Of a stretch of DNA of 57,943 nucleotides, positions 40,645 through 49,441 are shown in pieces. Made by a program: the position numbers and the translations under genes. Under the pieces are notes generated by a model, which did no database searches, was not told where the DNA came from, and saw only the letters and a list, made by a program, of their open reading frames with translations. Source of the DNA: CAYVCP01 sp964450565 (GTDB lineage Bacteria > Patescibacteriota > Minisyncoccia > Minisyncoccales > CG1-02-41-26); the NCBI GenBank assembly GCA_964450565.1, contig CAYVCP010000001.1, positions 1 through 57,943 of the forward strand. Direction: 5' to 3'. Position 1 is the first letter of the stretch. Every line of letters starts with the position of its first letter.

Positions 40645-41517
40645 ATGAAAGAAACTGATTTTAAGAAAAATATTTCTCTGAAAAGTCTAAATACTTTTAG
40701 AGTTGGAGGGGATGCTAAATACTTTTTTGAGCCACACACAGAGAAAGATTTGATAGAAAGTATAAAATGGGCCCAAGAAAATAAGGTTTCTTTTTTTATT
40801 TTAGGTGGAGGTAGCAATGTTATTTTTGATAGTAGGGGTTTTAATGGTTTAGTTATAAGGTCAAAGCTAAATTCTATTGATATTAGAAAAGATAAAGTAC
40901 TGTTGGGAAGTTCCGTTAGTGTTGCGACGCTGTTAACAGAATGCCTTAAGCATGGTTTGTCTGGTCTTGAGTGGGCGAGTGGCATTCCCTCAATGACCAT
41001 TGGAGGAGCTCTGTATATGAATGCTGGAGCTTTTGGAGCTAATATGGCAGATATTACAGAAAAAGTTAGTGCTTTGAATACTGATACTTTAGAAAAACAA
41101 GATTTTTCTTTTACTGAATGTCAGTTTGGTTACAAAGAAACCGTTTTTAAGACACAAAAGAATTTAATCATTCTTTCTTGTATATTGAATTTAGAAAAGA
41201 AAGACCCTAAAGAAATAAAAAAAGAAATGGACAGAGTTATAGATTATAGGAGAACAAATCATCCCTTGGTCTTTCCTTCAGCAGGTTCTATTTTTAAAAA
41301 CCCTTTTAACATATCAGCTGGACAGGCAATTGAGAAAGTGGGCTTAAAAGGTAAGAGAATGGGGGATGCGAAGGTATCAGAAAAGCATTGTAATTTTATC
41401 GTTAATATGGGACAAGCAACGTCAAAAGACATTCTCTCTTTAATTAGTTTGATTAAAAAAGAAGTTAAGCAAAAGTTAAATATTGAGCTAAAAGAAGAAG
41501 TTGAGATTGTAAAATAG
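40645..41517 (+). CDS. murB: UDP-N-acetylenolpyruvoylglucosamine reductase
   Basis: 290 residues, the normal length of the short (type IIb-like) form. FAD-binding domain: LNTFRVGGDAKYFFEP, ILGGGSNVIFDSRGF, SGIPSMTIGGALYMNAGAFG. Catalytic Ser lies in PSAGSIFKNP. The final Glu is in LKEEVEIVK. It reduces UDP-GlcNAc-enolpyruvate to UDP-MurNAc, a cytoplasmic step of peptidoglycan synthesis. The structured RNA at 40485-40634 ends 10 nt before the start, so murB may be controlled by it. secA follows after 15 nt. Confidence 0.96.
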   Translation: MKETDFKKNISLKSLNTFRVGGDAKYFFEPHTEKDLIESIKWAQENKVSFFILGGGSNVIFDSRGFNGLVIRSKLNSIDIRKDKVLLGSSVSVATLLTECLKHGLSGLEWASGIPSMTIGGALYMNAGAFGANMADITEKVSALNTDTLEKQDFSFTECQFGYKETVFKTQKNLIILSCILNLEKKDPKEIKKEMDRVIDYRRTNHPLVFPSAGSIFKNPFNISAGQAIEKVGLKGKRMGDAKVSEKHCNFIVNMGQATSKDILSLISLIKKEVKQKLNIELKEEVEIVK

Positions 41518-41532
41518 AAAAGTTTTATTATT

Positions 41533-43878
41533 ATGTCAATTTTTAAATTATTCAGAGATCCAAACGAAAAATACTTGAAAGAAGCAAGACAGGTTGTTTT
41601 AGAAATAAACGACAAAGAAAAGGAGTTTGAGTCTCTAACAGATGAACAATTAAAAGAAAGATCTTTATTACAAAAAGAAAAGAAAGATCTAGTAGAGTCT
41701 TTTTGTTTAGTCAGAGAGGTTTCAAAAAGAAAATTAAAGCAAAGGCATTATGATGTTCAGTTGATAGGGGGAATGGTTTTGAATGATGGGAAAATAGCTG
41801 AAATGAAAACAGGTGAAGGAAAAACCTTAACTTCTACCCTAACTGTTTATTTTAATGCATTGTCTCAACAAGGAGCCCATGTTATTACAGTTAATGATTA
41901 TTTAGCTAAAAGGGATGCTGTTTGGATGGGTCAAATTTACAATGCCCTTGGCTTAAGTGTTGGTTGTATAGTTCATGAGAAAGCATATTTATATCAACCA
42001 ATAGAAGATGAAAAAAAAGATAATCAAAGAGATATTAAGGGAGGTTTTCTTGTTGAAGAAGATTACTTAAAAGAGGTGTCAAGAAAAGAAGCCTACAATG
42101 CTGATATTACTTATGGAACAAACAATGAGTTCGGCTTTGATTACCTAAGAGATAATATGGCATTTTCTTTAGAAGAGAAGGTACAGCGAGGTTTTCATTT
42201 TGCTTTAATAGATGAAATTGATTCAGTTTTAATTGATGAAGCTAGAACGCCCTTAATCATTTCTTCTCCTGATTTTGAATCTTCTAAACTTTATAAAAAT
42301 CTTTCTTCTATTACCTCAAAATTATCTGAAGATGATTACGAGAAAGATGAGAAAATGAAAACAGTTTTTTTAAAAGATCAAGGTATTAAAAAGGTAGAAA
42401 AGATGCTCGGTTTAAACGATATATACCAAGAGAAAGGATTTAAATATCTCCATTATTTAGAGCAATCCTTAAGAGCTTATGCATTTTTTAAAAAAGATAC
42501 TCATTATATTATAAAGGGAGGAGAAGTTATTATCATTGATGAGTTTACGGGTAGATTAATGCCAGGTAGAAGATATTCTGGAGGATTGCATCAAGCCGTT
42601 GAGGCTAAGGAAGGGGTTGAGGTACAGCCAGAGTCAAAAATTTTAGCTACTATCACATTTCAGAATTATTTTAGGATGTATAATAAACTATCAGGTATGA
42701 CAGGTACAGCTCTTACTTCAGCTGAAGAATTTGATAAAACTTATAATCTTGATGTTATTTCAATTCCTACCAACAAACCACTACAAAGAGATAATCAACA
42801 AGATCTTGTTTTTAAATCAGAATTAGGAAAGTTCAGAGCTATAGCTAAAGAGGTAAAAAAAAGACAGGAAAAAGGACAACCCGTTTTAATAGGTACCAGA
42901 TCTGTTGATAGAAATGAATACTTAAGTAAATTATTAGATAGAGAGGGGATTAGACACGAAGTTTTAAATGCTAAAAACCATCAACGAGAAGCAGAGATTA
43001 TAGCGCAAGCAGGAAAGAAGGGAGCTGTTACTGTTGCTACTAATATGGCTGGGAGAGGTGTAGATATTATTTTAGGAGGAAATCCTCTAATAGAAGAAGA
43101 AGCACAAGAAATCAAGAACTTAGGTGGCCTTCATGTTCTGGGAACAGAAAGACATGACTCAAGAAGAATAGATAATCAGCTCAGGGGAAGGTGTGGGAGA
43201 CAAGGAGATCCTGGTTCTTCCAATTTCTTTATTTCTTTAGAAGACGATCTTTTAAAGATTTTTGGAGGAGAAAAACTTAAAAACTTACTTAATTTTTTGA
43301 AAGTGGAAGAAGATCAACCTATTGAATCTAAAATGATATCTTCTGCCATTGAAAAAGCTCAAACAAAAGTAGAGGGTCTCCATTTTGATTCTCGAAAACA
43401 TGTTTTAGAGTATGACGATGTGATATCAAAACAAAGAAATAAGATTTACTCTCAGAGAGATAATGTCCTCACTATGAACTTTGATAAACTACAAAATTTT
43501 GTAAAAGATATTGTTATAGAAGAAGCAGGGGCTGTTTTTGGAACAGAGGAAATCAAAACTATTCTTCCTTTTCCTGTTTCCTCAAAAGAAGAGATTGTCA
43601 AAGTGATTAATGATTTATTCCATAAAAGAGAAGAAAAAGAAGGAGTAGAGAGCTTTCAGAAACTTTTAAAATTCGTTGTCTTGAAAAGCTTAGACTCTTT
43701 TTGGACGGAACATCTTGTGAATTTAGAACACTTAAAGGATTCTGTTAGATTAAGAGCATACGGAGGCAAAGATCCTTTAGTTGAGTATAAAACTGAAGGA
43801 CATAAAATGTTCCAGGGTCTTTGGGATTCTATTAACTCACAAATTGCGAGAACTGTCTTTAAAATTTCTTTTAATTGA
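41533..43878 (+). CDS. secA: Preprotein translocase ATPase subunit
   Basis: 781 residues. Walker A is KTGEGKTLTSTLTVYFNAL, followed by VNDYLAKRDA; DEAD-like motif is ALIDEIDSVLIDEARTPLII. TYGTNNEFGFDYLRDNMAFS, MAGRGVDIILGGNP and GRCGRQGDPGSSNFFIS are the helicase motifs. The preprotein cross-linking and scaffold domains are present; the C-terminal zinc-binding tail is absent, as is common in short-genome bacteria. SecA drives secretion of proteins such as the surface protein and peptidase above. It is a housekeeping gene and follows murB by 15 nt. Confidence 0.97.
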   Translation: MSIFKLFRDPNEKYLKEARQVVLEINDKEKEFESLTDEQLKERSLLQKEKKDLVESFCLVREVSKRKLKQRHYDVQLIGGMVLNDGKIAEMKTGEGKTLTSTLTVYFNALSQQGAHVITVNDYLAKRDAVWMGQIYNALGLSVGCIVHEKAYLYQPIEDEKKDNQRDIKGGFLVEEDYLKEVSRKEAYNADITYGTNNEFGFDYLRDNMAFSLEEKVQRGFHFALIDEIDSVLIDEARTPLIISSPDFESSKLYKNLSSITSKLSEDDYEKDEKMKTVFLKDQGIKKVEKMLGLNDIYQEKGFKYLHYLEQSLRAYAFFKKDTHYIIKGGEVIIIDEFTGRLMPGRRYSGGLHQAVEAKEGVEVQPESKILATITFQNYFRMYNKLSGMTGTALTSAEEFDKTYNLDVISIPTNKPLQRDNQQDLVFKSELGKFRAIAKEVKKRQEKGQPVLIGTRSVDRNEYLSKLLDREGIRHEVLNAKNHQREAEIIAQAGKKGAVTVATNMAGRGVDIILGGNPLIEEEAQEIKNLGGLHVLGTERHDSRRIDNQLRGRCGRQGDPGSSNFFISLEDDLLKIFGGEKLKNLLNFLKVEEDQPIESKMISSAIEKAQTKVEGLHFDSRKHVLEYDDVISKQRNKIYSQRDNVLTMNFDKLQNFVKDIVIEEAGAVFGTEEIKTILPFPVSSKEEIVKVINDLFHKREEKEGVESFQKLLKFVVLKSLDSFWTEHLVNLEHLKDSVRLRAYGGKDPLVEYKTEGHKMFQGLWDSINSQIARTVFKISFN

Positions 43879-43947
43879 CTATTTTAATTAATGAAGTAAT
43901 CTCTTAAGGAAAAAAGGTGACTTATATGATGAATTTCTTGAGGCATA

Positions 43948-44871
43948 TTAAGGTTTTACTAAATCATAAAAGAAACCTTTGAATCCAGCAGTGTTTAACC
44001 AATAATTGTTTGGATTCTGTTTTAAATATTTTTGAATTTCTTTTCTTTGTGTCGTTAATTTATCTCCGGATTTACTATTAGATAAAAGGATGTTTGAATA
44101 ATTACCATCTAAGAAAGAGACATAAGAAATGTTCAGGGTTTTTTCTTTGAGATTTAATATTTCAATTAATTCTGAAATTTGCTTATCTTGTCCACCACCA
44201 GAAGTATTGAGGTGTTTGGCTTCTATTAAAAATATTTCATTTCTATATTTAACAACTAAATCAAGCATTTTTCCCTGTTTTTTAGTTTTAATTTTAATAT
44301 TTAAATTTTCCCTAATCTTTTCTACGCTAAAGACCTTAGAGAACTGAGTAATACATTTATTCAATTTATGAAAATCTTCCCAATTTTTGATTTCTTTAAA
44401 TCCTAATTTCTTTAATATAGAAATTAATTTTAATTCTCCACACCTTCCTTTTTTTCGAGATGAGTTGGAATCTATGATTGCTTGAATCCATTCTTCTGGG
44501 ACTAAATCGCTTAAAAACCTTTTAGAAAAGTATTTCTGGGTGATTTCCTTTGTTAAATCCAAGCTCTTTTTAGTTGCATCTAATGTATTGTCACAAGCAT
44601 TAACAAAACAAGCAAATTCAGAGCAATTAGAAAATTTTGTTAGAGACCCTTGAAGTTCTAAAAAATATTTATTGATTATTCTAGGGTCTTCTTTTTTCTT
44701 TTGTAGCATTTTAATTGTAGTCAAAATTTCTTTAATTTCTTTTGTGTTTTTAACATATTTTGCTAAATTCAAATTCTTTTGATCAAAGATATAAAAATCA
44801 TCTAAAGAAGGCTCTGGGTTTTCTTGAGATATTTTAAAATAGTGTTGGTTGTTTTGAGTATTCTTTTTCAT
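43948..44871 (-). CDS. Type II restriction endonuclease (PD-(D/E)XK fold)
   Basis: 307 residues. The C-terminal half has a PD-(D/E)XK-like site: KMLDLVVKYRNEIFLIEAKHLN supplies the D and, 14 residues on, EAK. A helical N-terminal part of about 130 residues precedes it. It overlaps the methyltransferase gene upstream by 38 nt, so the pair is expressed as one unit, with the methyltransferase first. I cannot name the family or recognition sequence from sequence alone. Some homologues may be annotated as TdeIII or similar, which I cannot verify. Confidence 0.72.
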   Translation of the reverse strand: MKKNTQNNQHYFKISQENPEPSLDDFYIFDQKNLNLAKYVKNTKEIKEILTTIKMLQKKKEDPRIINKYFLELQGSLTKFSNCSEFACFVNACDNTLDATKKSLDLTKEITQKYFSKRFLSDLVPEEWIQAIIDSNSSRKKGRCGELKLISILKKLGFKEIKNWEDFHKLNKCITQFSKVFSVEKIRENLNIKIKTKKQGKMLDLVVKYRNEIFLIEAKHLNTSGGGQDKQISELIEILNLKEKTLNISYVSFLDGNYSNILLSNSKSGDKLTTQRKEIQKYLKQNPNNYWLNTAGFKGFFYDLVKP

Positions 44872-45973
44872 AAAGATAGTTTAAGAATTTATATGTGAAA
44901 TCAAAAGATATTCTTTTACGGCCATTGTCTCTAAAGTTAGTAAGAAAAAAAGAAAAGTATTTTTTTCTATTTTCATTTAATCTTTTATTAAATTCTTGCA
45001 TTAGTTTTTCTTGTTCTTCTATGGTAATTTCCTGGCCAAAAATTATATGAGCCATATTTCGGGACGTATTTTTACCAATAAGTCCTAGGATGTTATATTC
45101 CCTTATATCCTCAAGTTGTATCTTTTTTCCGTTTTTACTGTCAATAGCTCTCAATAGTAGAATGTTTCTTTCTAAACGATTTTTTACATTTTTATGGATG
45201 CTATAATCTTTTATTTCTTTTACATTTTGAAATGCCATTTTAGCTTTATAGTTTCCGGATTCCAGAAAATTTTCAGTTAAACGAAAAATTTCTAAACCAT
45301 TTTTTGCATTTTTTACTTGATCAATAAAATTTCCACCTAATTGCCAATCAAATCTTTTTTCTATAACAAAATTAATTTTTTCTTTTATTGGAAAGATAGT
45401 AGCTGAAATTTTACTTTGATCCTTAAAATCATTTTTCTTTTTGTAATAAAAAGAGACTACATTATAGGTTGTATCCTTAAAAACTTGTTGAAAAAAAATA
45501 TTTAATTTCATAATTTTAAATTTCTCAAAAAATAGATTTCTGATTTTTTTTGAGTTTTGCGCACAAAGGAAATTTAATGGAATAATTAAAATTCCTTCTT
45601 CTGAGTCCAATATCGAGTAAATAGAAATTTGGTATAAATCTTCCAAGGAAGGATGAGTACCAGAAAAGAAATTTTCTTTTGTTTTCTTATCGGCTTTATT
45701 TTTATGTAAATATGGTGGATTAGTCAAAACAAATTTATATTTTTTAGGATTATTGATTGAGTCGTCAAAGAAGACATTCTTATCATCAACATAACTTTTG
45801 TCATATTCAAAACCAATAATTTTTTTACATTTGTTCTGTTTAGCCCAACTAAATAAATCTTGATTACCTGCAAACGGATCGATTATTTCTTTATCTTTAA
45901 CAAATTGCTCTAGCCCTTGAAGAATATATTTGGAGTTTGTAGTAAAAAATTGTCCTAATAGTGCCTTGGTCAT
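44834..45973 (-). CDS. Type II DNA N6-adenine (or N4-cytosine) methyltransferase
   Basis: 379 residues. Motif I region IIDPFAGNQDLF (FxG variant), motif IV FVLTNPPYLHKNKADKKTKE with the NPPY catalytic tetrapeptide. The order motif I then IV is that of gamma/N12-type amino-methyltransferases. The rest has no HTH-like target-recognition domain that I recognise. A TATAAT lies 10 nt before the ATG (plus-strand ATTATA, 45984-45989). It should protect the host DNA from its partner nuclease and be expressed first. N6-adenine is the likelier product of NPPY enzymes. Confidence 0.82.
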   Translation of the reverse strand: MTKALLGQFFTTNSKYILQGLEQFVKDKEIIDPFAGNQDLFSWAKQNKCKKIIGFEYDKSYVDDKNVFFDDSINNPKKYKFVLTNPPYLHKNKADKKTKENFFSGTHPSLEDLYQISIYSILDSEEGILIIPLNFLCAQNSKKIRNLFFEKFKIMKLNIFFQQVFKDTTYNVVSFYYKKKNDFKDQSKISATIFPIKEKINFVIEKRFDWQLGGNFIDQVKNAKNGLEIFRLTENFLESGNYKAKMAFQNVKEIKDYSIHKNVKNRLERNILLLRAIDSKNGKKIQLEDIREYNILGLIGKNTSRNMAHIIFGQEITIEEQEKLMQEFNKRLNENRKKYFSFFLTNFRDNGRKRISFDFTYKFLNYLYEKEYSKQPTLF

Positions 45974-46084
45974 ATTTACTTACATTATATCATTTTGAAA
46001 AGAAAGATACCACAAGGACGATATTTTAATTTTAATTGTTTTATTTTATTACTAGGGTCTTAAGGTATTGTAAATTTTTTTATG

Positions 46085-46113
46085 TTGCAAAAGCAACCTT
46101 TTTCTGTTATTCT
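46085..46113 (+). promoter_or_regulatory. Promoter of secD (leaderless)
   Basis: TTGCAA (46085-46090), 17 bp, TATTCT (46108-46113), then ATG at 46121. The geometry supports this ATG over an in-frame one at 46082. Confidence 0.65.
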
Positions 46114-46120
46114 ATATCCT

Positions 46121-47497
46121 ATGAAAAAGAAATACACTAACTTAATAATCGTATTACTGATTGTTTTTTTTGTTTTTAACCTTGTATTTCCTTCTTATAT
46201 CAATAAAGGGATTGATAAATTAGACTCCATACCCTTGTTGACAAATATCCCTAAGTTTCCAGAGAAAAGTTTTAAATTGGGACTGGATCTTTTAGGGGGA
46301 ACTCATTTGGTTTATGAAGCTGACCTTTCTCAAATAGAAGATAAGACAGAGTCAATGCAAGGACTAAGAGATGTTATTGAAAGGAGGGTAAACCTTTTCG
46401 GTGTTTCAGAACCCATTGTACAAACAAAAGAAGCAGGGGAATCTTATAGACTGATTGTTGATTTACCTGGAGTAAGAGATGTTGCTGAAGCTATTAATAT
46501 GATAGGAAAAACTCCTTATTTAGAGTTTAGAAAAGAAAGGCCAGAAGAAGAAACTGAAAAAATTCTTAAGCAAGCAGAAGAAATTATAGAGAAAGAAGAT
46601 TTAACTGAAGAGGAAAAGGTAGCAAAGATAAAGTTAGACCTTCAAGATCCTTATTTCGAGCCGACTCAACTTACAGGGCGATATATTAAAGAAGCAGTAT
46701 TGGGTTTTGATCAAAGGACAATGGAAGCTCAGGTTTTATTAGAGTTTGATTCTGACGGAAAAGAACTATTTAAAAAGCTTACAGAAGAAAATGTTGGTAA
46801 AAGATTAGCAATCTATATAGATAACGTTTTGATATCAGCTCCAGTTATTAACGAAGCTATTCCTTCTGGGAGAGCGCAAATTACAGGTAATTTTCAAGTA
46901 GAAGAAGCTAAGGAATTAGTAAGAAATTTAAACGCTGGAGCGTTGCCTGTTCCTATTGAGCTTATTTCTCAAAACACTATTGGTCCAACCTTAGGAAAAA
47001 TATCCCTAGAGAAATCATTAAAAGCTGGTATTTTTGGTTTATCAGCTGTTGTTTTGTTTATGATTATTTTTTATGGTTTGAATGGTGTTTTTGCTAGTTT
47101 ATCTTTAGCTGCTTATGCTTTGATTATGCTCTGTTTATTTAAATTTATTCCGGTTACTTTAACACTAGCTGGAATTGGGGGAGCTATTCTATCCATTGGT
47201 ATGGCGGTTGATGCTAATATATTAATTTTTGAAAGATTTAAAGAAGAAAAAGAAAAAGAAAATTTCCTTCAATCATTAGAGAATGCTTTTAAAAGGGCTT
47301 GGCCCTCAATAAGAGATGGGAATATTACTACCTTGATTGTAGCTTTAATTATGTTTACTTTTGGCACAAGCTTTATTAAGGGGTTTGCCTTTACATTGGG
47401 CATTGGAATATTTACATCTATGTTTTGTGCCATGTATGTTTTGAGAAGTTTTTTAAAGGTTTTTGTGGGAACGAAATTAGAGAAGTTATTTAAATAA
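46121..47497 (+). CDS. secD: Protein-export membrane protein SecD
   Basis: 458 residues from the ATG at 46121. One N-terminal TM (about 6-24), then a P1-like periplasmic domain (LGLDLLGGTHLVYEADLSQ, RDVIERRVNLFGVSEPIVQ, LIVDLPGVRDVAEAINMIG). The C-terminal half has five TMs, with the SecD motif GGAILSIGMAVDANILIFER at about 350-370. Together with SecF it uses the proton gradient to pull secreted proteins outward. An in-frame ATG at 46082 would add 13 residues of no family similarity and would lie upstream of the promoter. secF follows after 3 nt. Confidence 0.96.
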   Translation: MKKKYTNLIIVLLIVFFVFNLVFPSYINKGIDKLDSIPLLTNIPKFPEKSFKLGLDLLGGTHLVYEADLSQIEDKTESMQGLRDVIERRVNLFGVSEPIVQTKEAGESYRLIVDLPGVRDVAEAINMIGKTPYLEFRKERPEEETEKILKQAEEIIEKEDLTEEEKVAKIKLDLQDPYFEPTQLTGRYIKEAVLGFDQRTMEAQVLLEFDSDGKELFKKLTEENVGKRLAIYIDNVLISAPVINEAIPSGRAQITGNFQVEEAKELVRNLNAGALPVPIELISQNTIGPTLGKISLEKSLKAGIFGLSAVVLFMIIFYGLNGVFASLSLAAYALIMLCLFKFIPVTLTLAGIGGAILSIGMAVDANILIFERFKEEKEKENFLQSLENAFKRAWPSIRDGNITTLIVALIMFTFGTSFIKGFAFTLGIGIFTSMFCAMYVLRSFLKVFVGTKLEKLFK

Positions 47498-47500
47498 TCT

Positions 47501-48379
47501 ATGTTTTTAAAGAAAAGAAAAACTTTTTATTTCATTTCTATAGTACTTTCTTTAGCAAGTATATTATCTATTTTATTCTATGGTTTAAATTTAGGTATTG
47601 ATTTTACTGGAGGAAGCATTATGGAATTTGAATATAGTAAAGCTCCTTTAGTAGAAGAAGTAAAAAATGTTTTACCAGAGATTGGAGAGTATACTTTACA
47701 GAAAAAAGGAGACAATGGTTTTATTCTAAGGACAGGAGAGATTACAGAGCAAACACATCAAGATATCGTTGTTGTTTTAAAGTCACTTGGTGAGTTTATA
47801 GAAGAAACTGAAAGTTTTCAAAATATTGGTCCTGTTATAGGAAGAGAATTAAAATCAAAAACAAAGATTGTTATTATTTTATCTTTGTTGTGTATTCTAT
47901 TATACATCGCTATTTCTTTTAGAAAGATATCAAGACCTGTAAAATCTTATATCTATGGCATTACTTCTTTAATAGCCCTATTCCATGATGTTTTGATCCC
48001 TCTGGGTGTTTTTTCTGTTCTAGGGAAGTATTATGGTGTTGAATTAACTATACCTATCATCACAGCTTTTTTAACTGTCTTTGGGTATTCTATTAATGAT
48101 TCTGTCGTTGTTTTTGACAGAGTAAGAGAAAATCTATTAAAATTGAAAACAAACGATTTTAATGAAGCTGTTGAAATAAGTTTAAAACAAAGTATCAGGA
48201 GATCTTTAAATACATCATTCACTACCTTAATAGCATTACTATCTATTTTTCTTTTTGGTGGCGAAACCTTAAAATTCTTTTCTTTTGCTTTGATTCTGGG
48301 AATTGGACTGGGAACATACTCTTCTTTATTTTTAGCAACCCCTCTTTTGGTTAGTTATTATAAGTTAAGAAATAAATAA
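47501..48379 (+). CDS. secF: Protein-export membrane protein SecF
   Basis: 292 residues. One TM at about 8-28, then the short periplasmic domain containing GIDFTGGSIMEFEYSK, then five TMs. The SecF motif FGYSINDSVVVFDRVRENL sits at about 195-215, the conserved Asp of the proton path. It follows secD by 3 nt and shares its promoter. SecD and SecF are separate proteins, as usual in this group. The next gene has its own promoter (48397-48425). Confidence 0.96.
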   Translation: MFLKKRKTFYFISIVLSLASILSILFYGLNLGIDFTGGSIMEFEYSKAPLVEEVKNVLPEIGEYTLQKKGDNGFILRTGEITEQTHQDIVVVLKSLGEFIEETESFQNIGPVIGRELKSKTKIVIILSLLCILLYIAISFRKISRPVKSYIYGITSLIALFHDVLIPLGVFSVLGKYYGVELTIPIITAFLTVFGYSINDSVVVFDRVRENLLKLKTNDFNEAVEISLKQSIRRSLNTSFTTLIALLSIFLFGGETLKFFSFALILGIGLGTYSSLFLATPLLVSYYKLRNK

Positions 48380-48396
48380 GTTGTCCACAAGTTCTC

Positions 48397-48425
48397 TTGA
48401 CATTATGAAGAGGTTATGTTTAAAT
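48397..48425 (+). promoter_or_regulatory. Consensus promoter of the sigma-region-4/HARE gene (leaderless)
   Basis: TTGACA (48397-48402), 17 bp, TTAAAT (48420-48425), ATG at 48433, eight nt after the -10. The best -35 box among the leaderless promoters. Confidence 0.8.
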
Positions 48426-48432
48426 AAAAAAT

Positions 48433-49410
48433 ATGCAAAAGATTGATTATAAAAAGATTTCACAAAATATTTTATCAAACCTTTCCAAGAGACAAAAAGA
48501 AGTTCTTGAGAGGAGGTTTGGTTTAGATGGATATAAACAAGAAACTCTCCAACAAATTGGTATGGATTTTGGTGTTACAAGAGAAAGAATAAGACAAATT
48601 GAGAGAGAGGCGTTTTTGAAATTAAGAAAAAAAGAGGATAAATTAAGAATTGTATTCAATCATTTTATTGATTATTTGAATAAGAATGGTGGACAAAAGA
48701 GAGAGGATCTGTTAATTAAAGATTTGGCAGAGGATCAAAAAGCTTATATCTATTTTTTGCTTTGTATAGGCAGTGTTTTCTTTAGACAAAAAGAGGACAA
48801 TGATGTTCACTCTTTTTGGTCTAATACCAAAGACGCTAAAGAAAAACTAGACAAAGAAGTTTTTCCTTTAATTCAGGAACTTAAGAAAAAGAATAAACCG
48901 GTTGAAGAAAAATATGTTTTTCAATTAGTTTCAGCTTCTTCTTTAGAAATTACAAGGCGCATTGAAAAAGGACCGTTAGGTAATTTTGGGCTATCTTTCT
49001 GGCCTGAAATTAATCCTAAAGGAGTTAGAGATACAGCATATCTTGTATTAAAGAAAACAGAACAACCTATTCATTTTAGAGAGATTGCTTCTAGGTCAAA
49101 CCAACTTTATGCGCAAACTAAAAAAGTATTACCACAAACCGTTCACAATGAATTAATAAGAGATCCTAGGTTTGTTTTAGTTGGCAGGGGTATTTATGCT
49201 TTAAAAGAATGGGGCTATGACTCTGGGACTGTTAAAGATGTTATTTTGAATACTTTGAAGAAATCTAAAAAACCATTGTCTAAAAATGAAATTTTAAATG
49301 CAGTGAAAAAGCAAAGAATTGTAAAAGACAATACTATCTTTCTTAATCTTTCTGATAAGACTAGTTTTAAAAGAAACCTAGATGGCAAATACGTTATAAG
49401 AATGGCTTGA
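48433..49410 (+). CDS. Sigma-70 region 4 fused to HARE-HTH domain, transcription regulator
   Basis: 325 residues. Residues about 10-65 are a sigma region 4: SKRQKEVLERRFGLDGYKQE and the HTH TLQQIGMDFGVTRERIRQIE, close to the -35-binding HTH of major sigma factors. No region 2 follows, so it cannot open a -10 element by itself. After a linker, a HARE-HTH-like domain covers about 195-265 (GVRDTAYLVLKKTEQPIHFR, GRGIYALKEWG), as in the delta subunit of RNA polymerase. Another HTH-like stretch covers 270-325. It probably binds DNA and RNA polymerase. I associate this architecture with Parcubacteria; function is not known to me. Confidence 0.8.
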   Translation: MQKIDYKKISQNILSNLSKRQKEVLERRFGLDGYKQETLQQIGMDFGVTRERIRQIEREAFLKLRKKEDKLRIVFNHFIDYLNKNGGQKREDLLIKDLAEDQKAYIYFLLCIGSVFFRQKEDNDVHSFWSNTKDAKEKLDKEVFPLIQELKKKNKPVEEKYVFQLVSASSLEITRRIEKGPLGNFGLSFWPEINPKGVRDTAYLVLKKTEQPIHFREIASRSNQLYAQTKKVLPQTVHNELIRDPRFVLVGRGIYALKEWGYDSGTVKDVILNTLKKSKKPLSKNEILNAVKKQRIVKDNTIFLNLSDKTSFKRNLDGKYVIRMA

Positions 49411-49435
49411 TAGCTGGTTCTTTTTGTTATACAAT
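49407..49435 (+). promoter_or_regulatory. Promoter of the membrane-protein/ATPase operon (leaderless)
   Basis: TTGATA (49407-49412), 17 bp, TACAAT (49430-49435), ATG at 49442, seven nt after the -10. Confidence 0.75.
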
Positions 49436-49441
49436 TAAAAA

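Noticed and set aside
40608..41000. 130-codon minus-strand frame over murB
   Set aside because: Fully antisense to a clear murB; no similarity to any family.
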